DNA of 25,456 nucleotides from CAWKDC01 sp044445605. GTDB taxonomy: Bacteria > Pseudomonadota > Gammaproteobacteria > JABCZS01. The stretch is taken from contig JBIOEA010000032.1 in the NCBI GenBank assembly GCA_044445605.1, positions 1-25,456 of the forward strand. The letters run 5' to 3'. Position numbers and translations under genes: made by a program. The stretch's first letter is position 1. Each line of letters begins with the position of its first letter. Positions 14,808-23,316 of this stretch are shown here, piece after piece. The notes under the pieces are model-generated. The model saw only the letters and a list, made by a program, of their open reading frames with translations, ran no database searches and had not been told where the DNA came from.

Positions 14808-14831
14808 GGCGCCGCATCAGGCGCCTTCTTA
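14808..14831 (+). terminator. Hairpin terminator between omp and ybeD
   Basis: GGCGCC (14808-14813), loop GCATCA, GGCGCC (14820-14825), then TTCTT. It ends the omp transcript and overlaps the stop of the convergent ybeD gene. Confidence 0.6.
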
Positions 14832-15092
14832 AAGAACCATCATCACATCTTTATCTTTCTTTAAATCTTCAAACAAAGCACGTAATTGCTCTTCTGAGGT
14901 TGCGCGGATGGTGAGAGTGAAAGATTGATAATTCTTTTCTTTAGAATCTTTTCGCATCAACTGACCCTCAAATGGTTTTTCTTGGTGTTTGTTGATAATG
15001 ACAATAATGCGCGCATCAAAGTCATCAGAAGCTCGGCCAATGATTTTGATGAGATAATCGCATGGAAATTCGATGATAGGCTTTTCAGGCAT
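14829..15092 (-). CDS. ybeD: YbeD-family (DUF493) small protein
   Basis: 87 residues, exactly the length of E. coli YbeD, with the family layout: IIEFPCDYLIKIIGRA (6-21), the central K-N-Y-Q-S-F-T-L-T-I-R-A-T-S-E-E-Q (53-69) equivalent to GNYHSVSITINATHIEQ, and a final helix plus V-M-M-V-L ending like the E. coli protein. The fold is ferredoxin-like and resembles regulatory ACT domains; its function is unproved. In enterobacteria it lies next to lipB, but here it stands alone, convergent with an outer-membrane protein. A GAGG site precedes the ATG. Confidence 0.9.
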   Translation of the reverse strand: MPEKPIIEFPCDYLIKIIGRASDDFDARIIVIINKHQEKPFEGQLMRKDSKEKNYQSFTLTIRATSEEQLRALFEDLKKDKDVMMVL

Positions 15093-15227
15093 GGGGCACC
15101 TCTATACTAATGCTCAGGATGGGGAATGTTTTCGGACTCATTAATCAGCAAGCATTGTAGCATATATGCCTCAAGTAATTGTCTACGGACACTCTTCAGC
15201 ATAAGCATGTAGATCCTGCAGCTCGGA

Positions 15228-15389
15228 TCATTGCAGCGACAACGTTGCACCATCGTGCAAATTAATTACATGCGACAGAAAATTGCAAGCGTTTTCTGAA
15301 CTATCAACCATTTGGGATTGAGCCAAGGCATGCATGTAGGCGGATATACCACTGTTTTGGAGGAGATTGAGCTGAGCATGCAGTTCCAT
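15228..15389 (-). CDS. Possible small 53-residue reading frame or gene remnant
   Basis: From the ATG at 15389 a 53-codon frame runs to TGA at 15230-15228. The peptide starts MELHAQLNLLQNSGISAYMH and reads like an ordinary helical protein. The purine run AAGGGG is only one base ahead of the ATG, too close for a normal ribosome binding site, and the frame continues open for 13 more codons upstream without another ATG. It may be the remains of a longer gene. I recognise no family. Confidence 0.2.
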   Translation of the reverse strand: MELHAQLNLLQNSGISAYMHALAQSQMVDSSENACNFLSHVINLHDGATLSLQ

Positions 15390-15423
15390 ACCCCTTGCAA
15401 TAATGGCGAATAGCCTATCTATA

Positions 15424-15432
15424 TGTTATACT
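15424..15432 (+). promoter_or_regulatory. Extended -10 promoter element of the large ankyrin gene
   Basis: TG-T-TATACT (15424-15432) is an extended -10 motif with no good -35. It lies 36 bases before the ATG at 15469 and supports that start over an upstream one at 15403. Confidence 0.45.
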
Positions 15433-15468
15433 ACTTACATACACGGTGGTATAGTAGCGGGGCTTCCC

Positions 15469-18405
15469 ATGCAGAACATAACCGAAATTAACAATAAACT
15501 CAATGAGTTAATCCAAGTCGCTCGAGTCTCGAGCGACCAAACCCCCTATCAGGCAGATGAAAACGGTCAAAACGCAGCCCATCTGGCTGTTTCTGCCTTA
15601 TCTCGCAAGGGGCTAGCCCTTATTTTGGCTATGGCTGCTAAGTCAATGGATGCACAAAGCTATTTAAACTGGGTAAACAGTAAAAATAAAGAAGGTGATA
15701 CACCCCTGATGCAAGCAGTTAAATTGCCTGCTAATACGCCTGAGAAACGATATCTAGTATCCATGCTGTTGACGGCGGGGGCTCGTGCTGATTGGGGTGC
15801 GTCACATAATTCAGAGGGACGCTCACTCATTGGCGAGGCTGTTCGACATACAGATTTTAATGTGACGCGCATTTTGCGGGAAAGGGGCGCCGTGTATGGA
15901 ACATTTAAGGATGGAAGAAATGAGCAGCTCGTGTTGCTTGACAAAACTCAACTGAAGAAAATGAATGAGCAATTGTTAACATGGCAAAAGGATGGTCGGA
16001 GCTATATCAAGGATGCAAAAGAGAGTGCTGAAAGTACTTTCTCAGCGTTTCTTGATCCTCACGAGGAGACTGCAAAATTAGATGCAAAACTCACGCGAGC
16101 TTGCCGCGCGGGGAAATGGGAAGACGCAATGACTTTCCTGAAACAAGGCGCTGACCCTAACCGCTATCGTGATCGCATGATTGAAGTTGATGAAAAGGGA
16201 AATAAGGTTGAGTCCAAGAATGAATATTCTTGTTTGGCCATGGCGGTGAATGCGGGAAGAAATGATGTGGTATCTCAGCTCATTGAATGCGGTGCGCTTG
16301 TGAATGAGGGGCCTAACCTGGATGATAAGCCATTGCATACGGCTGTGCTGCGCGGTTTTACAGATATAGTGAAATCTCTGATTCAGAACGGTGCAGACCC
16401 TTATGCAAAATTTATAAGCATGCCCGAAAACAAATACTCCATGCCGATCCATCTCGCAGCTGCGTATGGTCACAAGGATATTGTTGACTACTTTTTAGAC
16501 GACATGAAGATCGATCCCAGTATGACGAACAGTGATCAAGCCAACATTCTTCATATTGCTATCCAACGGAAACAATGGGAATTAGTATTATCATTGCTTG
16601 GGCGGCATGAAAAGGGCGCTAATATAGGGATTGACGCAAGGAATAGTGGTGGTGCGACACCGCTGCTCATGCTCGCTTATAATCTCGATGATAAAAATGT
16701 CAACGTTATGCAACAGCTTCTCTCTTGCAGGCCTTTTGTGGATGTAAATGCTAAAGATAACACTGGGATCGTCAGCGTTTGGCGTGCTGCCATTAATCGA
16801 TATATTGAAAAAGATTTTGACAATGCAAAAGTTATTGAAGCGCTTTTGACAAGAGTCGATGTAGGATCGGCTGTCATGGATGATGAGCGATCAAAATATC
16901 TTATCAATTTGGATCTACAGATGCAAAGTTCTGATAGGAATATGACGTTCACGCCTATGGCGTTGCTGATAGGAGCCTTGCAAAAGGAGCTTCATCATCC
17001 GAGAAGGAAAAGAAATATATCGCATTTAGAAGCAATGATAAAGCGATTGTTTGATGCAGGCGCCTCTGTGAATGCGGTGAGTAGTTTTATGGTAACCAAG
17101 TCAGTATTTGGGCCTTCTGATTCTGAACGTGTTAAAACAACGCCCATTGTTGCATTGATTTCTACAGAATTATTTGATGTGCTTGATACTTGTTTTCCTG
17201 ATAAAAGCAAGCTGGCAGAACGTTTGGGCGGTTCCACGATGGATGTTTTGAAAGCATCCATCCGATATGGATATGACGGTTTGATTCCTCCTATCACGAG
17301 CAGCCTGATGATGAATGCTTTATATGATGGCGAGTTGCTTTTTTACAATATCCTTTCATTCGCTATTGAACACAAGAACGGCGCAGCAAAGCAATGCCTT
17401 TTGGATAAATTTAATCAATTAGATCCGGACAATCGTGCGGAGTTTCGTTCGCATGAAGGAACTGGATTGGATCGGGCATTTGCGATGGCCATAAAATACG
17501 GCGATTTGCGACTGATTGATTTCTTGAACAATATGGGGGCGAACCTAGGCGAGCAAGTCACCATCGATCCGAAGTTAGGGAATTATAACGCCACAAGGGC
17601 GCGTTTGCTGTTTCATCAACTGATTGCGCTGGAGGGGCTTTCGAATGAAGCATATGCGCATGCAATTGAAGATATTCAGAAAAAATTGGGCGTGAGCAAT
17701 GACGATCAAAAGCTGATGCTAAAAGAAATAAAGGAATATGTTCATGAGTTCCTCAAAGAACGCTCTGAAGATGTTCAGTTTCAGCGTGATTTTTTATTCA
17801 AGTTTGTAGGTCTTCGTTCGGAGGATCTGGCTTGTGCCACCGCACTATCGAAATATGTCAGAGACGCTGTGGATGAGAAAGAGTTGATGCTACTGCTAGG
17901 ACAGCTAAGTTTGGCAGAAGAAAAATCGAGACGTATGGCGACGCCACCGCCATATGAAGGGCCATCCGCTCCTTTGCACGATAAGCAAGCGGATACAATG
18001 ACAGAAATAACTAAACCAGAACCTGGCAAGATGCCAGAATATTTTTCTAAAGAGGAGCTTTATACTCCCGCACAACCTATTCCTCCACATTCTATTCCAC
18101 CTGTCAACGAATCCGTGGAAGAAGATGAATGGCATATTGTGGATGACATGTCGAGTGACAGTGATGATGAATATGTTCAGCCGGAGGTGTCAATAGCGTT
18201 ATTATCAAATCTATTAACAACAATTGAAAAACATAAGAATGAACTGAGCCAGAAAGATGCAGATATTGAGCAGTTGAAAGCAGAGATTGCTCGTCTAAAA
18301 GATCAGAAATCTCCAGAGAGTTCACGTAGTCCATCGCCCGTACGGTTTTCTCAATCCAGTGAAAAACCTGCTTCTAAATCCACTCCGAAACAAAAGCTGG
18401 ATTAA
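15469..18405 (+). CDS. Large ankyrin-repeat protein with PPxY, acidic and coiled-coil tail; candidate effector
   Basis: 978 residues, no signal peptide or membrane helix. The first half carries about nine ankyrin-like units, clearest at GQNAAHLAVSAL, EGDTPLMQAVKL, DAKLTRACRAGKWEDAMTFL, EYSCLAMAVNAGRNDVVSQL, DKPLHTAVLRGFTDIVKSLI, KYSMPIHLAAAYGHKDIVDY, NILHIAIQRKQWELVLSLL and GATPLLMLAYN. The middle is helical with fainter repeats. The tail has PPPY (826-829, a PPxY WW-domain ligand), an acidic block with SDSDDEY (about 881-903), a coiled coil (about 907-950, KDADIEQLKAEIARLKDQK) and a Ser/Pro/Lys-rich end. Such eukaryotic-like architecture is typical of proteins delivered into host cells by Legionellales; delivery is inferred. 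The ATG at 15469 is preferred to 15403 because the only promoter-like element lies between them. Confidence 0.85.
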   Translation: MQNITEINNKLNELIQVARVSSDQTPYQADENGQNAAHLAVSALSRKGLALILAMAAKSMDAQSYLNWVNSKNKEGDTPLMQAVKLPANTPEKRYLVSMLLTAGARADWGASHNSEGRSLIGEAVRHTDFNVTRILRERGAVYGTFKDGRNEQLVLLDKTQLKKMNEQLLTWQKDGRSYIKDAKESAESTFSAFLDPHEETAKLDAKLTRACRAGKWEDAMTFLKQGADPNRYRDRMIEVDEKGNKVESKNEYSCLAMAVNAGRNDVVSQLIECGALVNEGPNLDDKPLHTAVLRGFTDIVKSLIQNGADPYAKFISMPENKYSMPIHLAAAYGHKDIVDYFLDDMKIDPSMTNSDQANILHIAIQRKQWELVLSLLGRHEKGANIGIDARNSGGATPLLMLAYNLDDKNVNVMQQLLSCRPFVDVNAKDNTGIVSVWRAAINRYIEKDFDNAKVIEALLTRVDVGSAVMDDERSKYLINLDLQMQSSDRNMTFTPMALLIGALQKELHHPRRKRNISHLEAMIKRLFDAGASVNAVSSFMVTKSVFGPSDSERVKTTPIVALISTELFDVLDTCFPDKSKLAERLGGSTMDVLKASIRYGYDGLIPPITSSLMMNALYDGELLFYNILSFAIEHKNGAAKQCLLDKFNQLDPDNRAEFRSHEGTGLDRAFAMAIKYGDLRLIDFLNNMGANLGEQVTIDPKLGNYNATRARLLFHQLIALEGLSNEAYAHAIEDIQKKLGVSNDDQKLMLKEIKEYVHEFLKERSEDVQFQRDFLFKFVGLRSEDLACATALSKYVRDAVDEKELMLLLGQLSLAEEKSRRMATPPPYEGPSAPLHDKQADTMTEITKPEPGKMPEYFSKEELYTPAQPIPPHSIPPVNESVEEDEWHIVDDMSSDSDDEYVQPEVSIALLSNLLTTIEKHKNELSQKDADIEQLKAEIARLKDQKSPESSRSPSPVRFSQSSEKPASKSTPKQKLD

Positions 18406-18419
18406 TTGGAAACCTGTGA

Positions 18420-20186
18420 TCAGGGAGCATCCGGAATAAACCCACCGACCTGGGCATCCCAAAGCATTTTATAGCGGCCGTTCAACGCTAAAAGATTCTG
18501 ATGGCTTCCATCTTCCACAATTTTCCCTTGGTCAAATACCATGATGCGATCCATATGGAGGAGGGTGGAAAGACGATGTGCAATGACAATAGTCGTCTTT
18601 CCCTGCATAAGTTCCCAGAGGCTGTCTTGTATATCGCTTTCTGTGACAGAGTCGAGCTGAGAGGTAGCTTCGTCCAAAATTAATATCGGTGCATTTTTTA
18701 AAATCGCGCGTGCAATGGCAATACGCTGGCGCTGGCCGCCCGAAAGTTTCACGCCACGTTCCCCGACAGGTGAGTCATAACCCTGTGCCAATTTGCTGAT
18801 GAATGCGTGTGCATGGGCTTTTTTCGCCGCCTCGATGACTTCTTCGTCAGTGGCTTCGATTCGCCCATAACGAATATTGTCCATGAGGGAGCGATGAAAG
18901 AGAGTAGGATCTTGAGGGATCATCGCAATATTACGGCGCAAACTGTCTTGAGTAAGATCGCGAATATCATGACCATCGATATGAATACTCCCGTCTGTGA
19001 CATCGAATAACCTGAGAATAAGGTTTACAAAGGTGGATTTGCCACCACCTGAGTAACCGACCAAACCGACTTTTTGGCCCGCTTCAATGGTGATGGATTT
19101 ATTTTGAAACAGAGGTGCGGTGTCTTTGTATTGAAACTTCACATCATCGAAACGAATTTGGCCCTTCGATATCCATAAATCATTCGCATTAAGTTTATCC
19201 TGAATACTTTGTGGCACAATGAGGCTTGAAAGGCTCTGCTTGCATTTCCCCACTGCTTGATTAAACTCATCCACTTGAGACATAGTCCACCAGGTTAAAT
19301 ACGCCACCTCAAAGCTCAACCCCATAATCAGCGCAAAATCACCCACGGTGATTGCCTGGCTTGCATATAATTGCATCAAAAAGTAGAGCATAAAGCACAG
19401 CATGATCGCAATAAGCCCGCCCTGGCCTAAGTGCAATAATATTAAGAATAGCTGTTTGGAGTGGAACTTCCCTTTCGTATCATCGAGGTACGCATCTAAA
19501 CGAGAGACCTCGTAAGTGCGTCTTGCAAAAATCTTTACGTTGCTTGCATTGCCGATGCTGTCGACTAATTGTCCGGATACTGCAGACTCAGAATCTGCGT
19601 GTGTGTCTGAAAGAGCAACCAATCTGGTTGACATGGAAAGACTGAACGCTGAGAAGGCGATAGCCCATACCAATAAAATATAAAAAAACATTGCATTCAC
19701 GTAACACATGGTTACAAGTGCGACGGATATGAGTGATGCGCCACGAAAAAAGTTAGGGGATATATTATGCAAAATCCGTTCGACATTATCGGCCAGCATA
19801 TTGATTCGGCTGGCAAGACGTCCCGACAAGTTATCATGAAAAAATTGCGGGGATGCCCCGAGCACATAATCAAACGTTTGATGGATAATGTCATTTTTAA
19901 TGATTGGCTCGTATTTGTAATTGATGAACTCAATTGAACGCCAAGTAATGTTATCGAAAACGATAAAATTAAGAACAAGCAGGATGGCCGGGCTGGTTAA
20001 GAGGGCGATGTTCGCTCCGCCTGACACTGATAAAATATTGATCATCTTTTTGATCAACATACTGTTAAACGGTCCCCATAACCCTGCTAAAAGTGCAAGC
20101 ATAACAAAGGCAACAACCATTGTATTGTATGGCTTCAGGAAGTGCCAGACAAAGGGCCAGAGTTTGGTGGGTAAAGGCTGTTGCAT
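18420..20186 (-). CDS. ABC exporter half-transporter (fused membrane and ATPase domains)
   Basis: 588 residues. Residues 1-320 are the six-helix exporter membrane domain (first helix TMVVAFVMLALLAGLWGPF); 345-580 are the nucleotide-binding domain with Walker A GYSGGGKST (377-385), Q-loop IPQDP, signature LSGGQRQ (481-487), Walker B ILILDEAT (about 499-506) and the H-loop IVIAHRLS. All ATPase residues are intact, so it should work as a homodimer exporting lipids, peptides or drugs, as in the MsbA/multidrug class; the substrate cannot be told. The ribosome binding site ahead of 20186 is poor. The gene is convergent with the ankyrin gene, whose stop is only 14 bases away, and divergent from the beta-propeller gene. 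Confidence 0.92.
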   Translation of the reverse strand: MQQPLPTKLWPFVWHFLKPYNTMVVAFVMLALLAGLWGPFNSMLIKKMINILSVSGGANIALLTSPAILLVLNFIVFDNITWRSIEFINYKYEPIIKNDIIHQTFDYVLGASPQFFHDNLSGRLASRINMLADNVERILHNISPNFFRGASLISVALVTMCYVNAMFFYILLVWAIAFSAFSLSMSTRLVALSDTHADSESAVSGQLVDSIGNASNVKIFARRTYEVSRLDAYLDDTKGKFHSKQLFLILLHLGQGGLIAIMLCFMLYFLMQLYASQAITVGDFALIMGLSFEVAYLTWWTMSQVDEFNQAVGKCKQSLSSLIVPQSIQDKLNANDLWISKGQIRFDDVKFQYKDTAPLFQNKSITIEAGQKVGLVGYSGGGKSTFVNLILRLFDVTDGSIHIDGHDIRDLTQDSLRRNIAMIPQDPTLFHRSLMDNIRYGRIEATDEEVIEAAKKAHAHAFISKLAQGYDSPVGERGVKLSGGQRQRIAIARAILKNAPILILDEATSQLDSVTESDIQDSLWELMQGKTTIVIAHRLSTLLHMDRIMVFDQGKIVEDGSHQNLLALNGRYKMLWDAQVGGFIPDAP

Positions 20187-20220
20187 TTAAAGTTACCGGG
20201 TTAGTTGTTATAGATGAACT

Positions 20221-20235
20221 CTTCTATTATAGAAG
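20221..20235. promoter_or_regulatory. Palindrome overlapping a TATAAT box between two divergent genes
   Basis: CTTCTAT-T-ATAGAAG is a perfect 15-base dyad, extended by AACT/AGTT arms with one bulged base. On the minus strand it contains TATAAT (20230-20225), about 39 bases before the ABC exporter start, so it may be an operator covering that gene's -10 box. No good -35 accompanies it. Confidence 0.4.
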
Positions 20236-20298
20236 AAGTTGGCAGTCTAGGGTAGGGGGTTTTATCCCATGGCCCGCTCACGAATATGGTCTATTTCT

Positions 20299-20327
20299 TT
20301 GACAACATAGCCGTGTAAAGATATACT
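20299..20327 (+). promoter_or_regulatory. Strong promoter of the beta-propeller gene
   Basis: Perfect TTGACA (20299-20304), 17-base spacer, TATACT (20322-20327). The mRNA would begin near 20334, so the leader to the chosen ATG is about 60 bases. Confidence 0.65.
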
Positions 20328-20393
20328 TTTGACTTCATGGATGAAAACCTGTTTTTTCGTCTCACAATATCAGTTAATGAGTATGGGATGAAT

Positions 20394-21632
20394 ATGAACA
20401 AATATTTTATTGCAGTGATTGCATCTTTTGCGGTTTCTGCCTACGCGCATGCACTAGAAGCTGACATGTTCACGGTCAACACACTGGGGAAGACATTCAA
20501 CATCACCACCAATGTGCCTAATCATTACTATCCTTCTGCAGGAATCAAAATTTTTACCTCGGGTTATCCGATCATCTCTGGCTGCACCATGATTGCGAAT
20601 GGCTATTGCCTTTTTGGTGTCAGTGATACCAAACCTGCATCAATATCTTTTTCGGGTGGGGAAGGAAGCGTAGATTTTAACCTTTGCCTCGATGGAACGG
20701 TTCCTTTGTCATGTCAAAAATATACTCAGCAAGTGAAGGCAAAGCATTTTTATGTAACAAATATGTATGCAACTGGCCCAGGTGGGGTAGAGGTTTGTGC
20801 AATGCAATCCGATGGTACCCTTGAAAATTGCATACCAGCAGGAAATTCAATCAACAACTTTAATGGGCCTGCTTCGATTAGCATCAATGCGGCCAACACC
20901 ATGGCTTATGTGGTCAATTATCCTGGCACTTCGATCTCAGTTTGTCCAATTGCATCAGACGGCACTTTCGCTAATTGTATTCAAAATCTGACATTTAACT
21001 TCAGTTATGGCGGCAGTGCTATCAGTCCTGATGGCAGAACGCTTTTTGTCACGAATTACAATACCCAAACGGTCGATGCCTGCTCAATTGATCCAAGCAA
21101 TGGAACCTTGGGATCCTGCGTTGATACGGGAGCGGGAGCAGGATCTACATATACTCCGTATGGGATGATTTTGAATAAAATGGGAACAGTTGCTTATGTG
21201 TCTAATCTTGGGACAGCCCCCAACAAAGTAGCTGTTTGTGCCGTCACAGGGACTACCTTTTCATGCACTGATTCCGGTGGAGCCTTTGCAGCACCTATTG
21301 GGCTGGCCTTCAGTGCCGATGAAAGCCAAGTCTACGTGACAAACACGATGGTTAGCCCGCCCTGGGTCTACTATAGTATTTCTGTTTGCGATGTGGGTCC
21401 TGGTGGTTCATTGGGTTGCCTTGACTCTGGATTTGGCGCCAGTTCAGAGCCGTGGGGGATTCTGGTTGACGGACCGAATGCTAAAGCATATGTTTCAAAC
21501 ATTCAGGATAACTCAGTTACACTTTGCAGCATTAGCGCGGATCCCTCGAGCAAGGGACAACTTAATGCTTGCATCGATTCAGGTGTAGGTGGGAATTTCA
21601 ACGGCCCTGCGATGATGGTCATTTCGGAATAG
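20394..21632 (+). CDS. Secreted beta-propeller protein with repeated cysteine pairs
   Basis: 412 residues. A signal peptide (MNKYFIAVIASFAVSAYAHA) is followed by a roughly 110-residue N-terminal domain with its own cysteines, then six repeats of 40-50 residues. Each repeat has a strand such as HFYVTN, AYVVNY, LFVTNY, AYVSNL, VYVTNT or AYVSNI, followed by a segment with two cysteines (VEVCAMQSDGTLENC, ISVCPIASDGTFANC, VDACSIDPSNGTLGSC and so on). The strand pattern and D-G-T turns resemble YncE-like and lactonase-like beta-propellers. The cysteine pair in each blade suggests disulfides, in keeping with export. The ATG at 20394 is chosen because GGG lies six bases ahead and the signal peptide then begins cleanly; 20388 is an alternative. 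Function unknown; binding or adhesion is plausible. Confidence 0.82.
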   Translation: MNKYFIAVIASFAVSAYAHALEADMFTVNTLGKTFNITTNVPNHYYPSAGIKIFTSGYPIISGCTMIANGYCLFGVSDTKPASISFSGGEGSVDFNLCLDGTVPLSCQKYTQQVKAKHFYVTNMYATGPGGVEVCAMQSDGTLENCIPAGNSINNFNGPASISINAANTMAYVVNYPGTSISVCPIASDGTFANCIQNLTFNFSYGGSAISPDGRTLFVTNYNTQTVDACSIDPSNGTLGSCVDTGAGAGSTYTPYGMILNKMGTVAYVSNLGTAPNKVAVCAVTGTTFSCTDSGGAFAAPIGLAFSADESQVYVTNTMVSPPWVYYSISVCDVGPGGSLGCLDSGFGASSEPWGILVDGPNAKAYVSNIQDNSVTLCSISADPSSKGQLNACIDSGVGGNFNGPAMMVISE

Positions 21633-21855
21633 CTCATGAATCGTCGAGCCTGCGAGACGGTTCTTGTGTCGGGGGATTTTTCTCACCTTCGCTTCATAAC
21701 CAGAATTCACATACCAAAGGAATCGACTGCTCTTGGGCGCTTACGTTGATCCAGCCTCTTATCACAAATTGTTACATTTTAGCCGCATTGTGGTATAGAC
21801 AGGCGTTGGATAGTCGTATAACATTGATGCAGTGCTGTGTACAACTGAGGTCAAT
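21633..21855. other. Intergenic region between the propeller and second ankyrin gene
   Basis: 223 bases with no credible gene. A weak promoter-like pair, TTGTTA (21769-21774) and TATAGA (21794-21799) with a 19-base spacer, may serve the ankyrin gene. No clear terminator follows the propeller gene. Confidence 0.3.
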
Positions 21856-22602
21856 ATGAGAAACGAGAACGAAGTGTTTGAAGGTGAGCAAGATAATAGG
21901 GCAGGGCTGGACGAGCAAAGTGAAGGCATTCAACGAGTTAGCGCTACATCTCTCACACAGTTTTTTAATCAATTGATCGATTTCAAGAATGCTGAGTCTA
22001 CCGTTTTTCAAAAACTCCCGAATGAATTTAAACATAAAGTTACACAAACCCTGGATGGCTGGTATGGCTTAGACATTCAGGCACAAATCCTGCGTCTGGA
22101 TGAGTTTGTTGAAAAACGAGATGATATTGTGCGTGATTTAGCCACAACATATTTTAAACAATATGAGGGTTACACGATGCTCACTTTGGCAGCGTCCAAA
22201 GGGAAAGATCAGATTGTGGAGGCTTTGTTGGTAGCAGGTGCACCTGTCGACGAGGCTGGGAACAAATACAAGAAAACCGCATTGCTGTGGGGAGTATATT
22301 TTTGCAATTGGAATATCGTACGCGTCTGTATTGAGCATAAGGCAAATACACAATTAAAAGACAGTAATGGAGTGTCTGCCCTTGAGCATGCCGAAAAAAT
22401 CTTACCGCATGTTGGGAATGTGCTGGGCATGTCTGATGAAGAGCGGAGAAATAAACCAGCTGAATGCAGCAATATTATTGCGCTTCTCAAGCAACATTCA
22501 CCTTCCCAGTCTACGGGAGTGTATCATTTAGCCCCAGGTCTCGGAACGCAGCCGAGTGCTCCCGCAAATGCTCGAAATTCCCTGAATTGTTCAATTCAGT
22601 GA
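21856..22602 (+). CDS. Short ankyrin-repeat protein
   Basis: 248 residues, soluble, no signal peptide. An N-terminal helical part (1-100) is followed by two to three ankyrin units: EGYTMLTLAASKGKDQIVEA (from 104), KKTALLWGVYFCNWNIVRVC, and NGVSALEHAEKIL. The tail after about residue 210 is Ser/Pro/Gln-rich and looks unstructured. Ankyrin units bind proteins; in this genomic setting the protein is a candidate host-directed effector, which is inference. The ATG at 21856 is used because GAGG is six bases ahead; the ATG at 21832 has no ribosome binding site. Confidence 0.8.
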   Translation: MRNENEVFEGEQDNRAGLDEQSEGIQRVSATSLTQFFNQLIDFKNAESTVFQKLPNEFKHKVTQTLDGWYGLDIQAQILRLDEFVEKRDDIVRDLATTYFKQYEGYTMLTLAASKGKDQIVEALLVAGAPVDEAGNKYKKTALLWGVYFCNWNIVRVCIEHKANTQLKDSNGVSALEHAEKILPHVGNVLGMSDEERRNKPAECSNIIALLKQHSPSQSTGVYHLAPGLGTQPSAPANARNSLNCSIQ

Positions 22603-22725
22603 GCATTAAACATGGAGTTCTATTGACTTGTCGTGTCACGCTTGTCTCACATGGAAGCGTGCTGCATACACAACTCTCGACGCCCCAGAAAAAACGAATA
22701 CCTGCAAGTAGGCTAACAAATTCTG

Positions 22726-22762
22726 TTGATTAAAGGATAAGGGTAGGTTAATATACCTTAAC
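22726..22762 (+). promoter_or_regulatory. Putative promoter with dyad before the lipoprotein gene
   Basis: TTGATT (22726-22731), 17-base spacer, TAATAT (22749-22754). The dyad GTTAA-N6-TTAAC (22747-22762) covers the -10. The stretch GTTAATATA also resembles the Legionella PmrA site (cTTAATatT as I recall it), though only in seven of nine positions. Confidence 0.3.
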
Positions 22763-22786
22763 GTATTCTTTATTGAGGCTCTTTTT

Positions 22787-23263
22787 ATGTCATTGAATAT
22801 GCAGATGAAATTCGGTATATTAGTCTCGTGTTTGAGTTTGATTGCCTGTATGCCAATCAGAGTTCCTCCAGAAGTAAAGTCTATGGAGGGAAGATGTCTG
22901 GAAACCAAACAGGACTATTGGGTGAACTACTATCATTATGAAAGTGATTGCCTTCCTTTTGAGGTTTTCTGCACGCATAGCCCTGGTATTACCTTTAAAC
23001 TTGAGAACAGTATTAACGCTAAGGCATTGGATCATGAGCGCTTGCCTAAAGGGACGAAGCTTTACATAACTGATATCAATGCTTATTGGGATGCAGCTTA
23101 CGGTGATTTGTATTACTTTAAGTTAAAGCACTCTAATTTCAAACTTAAGGATGGGACCATCCTCCATGAGGAGGATTATAAAAGATTCTTTTTTAAGCTG
23201 AAAGGCAGTTATAATATTCCTCCTACCTGGGATAAAACGAAGCTGAAGGATTGTGTGCGGTGA
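22787..23263 (+). CDS. Lipoprotein of unknown function
   Basis: 158 residues with a lipoprotein signal: hydrophobic GILVSCLSLIA ending in the lipobox L-I-A-C21, so C21 would be lipidated and the protein anchored in a membrane facing the periplasm. The residue after Cys is Met, not Asp, which favours outer-membrane sorting. The mature part is rich in Tyr, Phe and Lys (for example YWVNYYHYESDC, GDLYYFKLKHSNFKLKDG) and has four further cysteines, so disulfides are likely. No family recognised. GAGG lies eight bases before the ATG. An imperfect hairpin (23257-23298) spans its stop codon. Confidence 0.8.
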   Translation: MSLNMQMKFGILVSCLSLIACMPIRVPPEVKSMEGRCLETKQDYWVNYYHYESDCLPFEVFCTHSPGITFKLENSINAKALDHERLPKGTKLYITDINAYWDAAYGDLYYFKLKHSNFKLKDGTILHEEDYKRFFFKLKGSYNIPPTWDKTKLKDCVR

Positions 23264-23298
23264 AAGCAGAAATGTCCTCATTAGGGGGGGCTTTCCGC
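23257..23298 (+). terminator. Imperfect hairpin across the lipoprotein stop
   Basis: GCGG-TG-AAAGC (23257-23267) can pair with GCTTT-CCGC (23290-23298), a 9-bp stem with a two-base bulge and 22-base loop. There is no T-run after it, so it is a doubtful terminator and might instead stabilise or process the mRNA. Confidence 0.25.
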
Positions 23299-23316
23299 TG
23301 ATTAAAGGAGTTAGAA

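Larger units (their letters stand above)
15093..15468. other. Long intergenic stretch between ybeD and the ankyrin gene
   Basis: 376 bases without a confident gene. It should hold the ybeD promoter (not evident) and contains a weak minus-strand reading frame (15228-15389) and an extended -10 element near its right end. No repeat or RNA gene was recognised. Confidence 0.5.

Noticed and set aside
15341..15353. CGGATATACCACT repeated at about 25234
   Set aside because: A 13-base match in 25 kb on two strands is expected by chance and the flanks differ.
21569..21859. 96-codon frame between the propeller and ankyrin genes
   Set aside because: It starts inside the propeller gene, has no ribosome binding site and shows no protein-like pattern.
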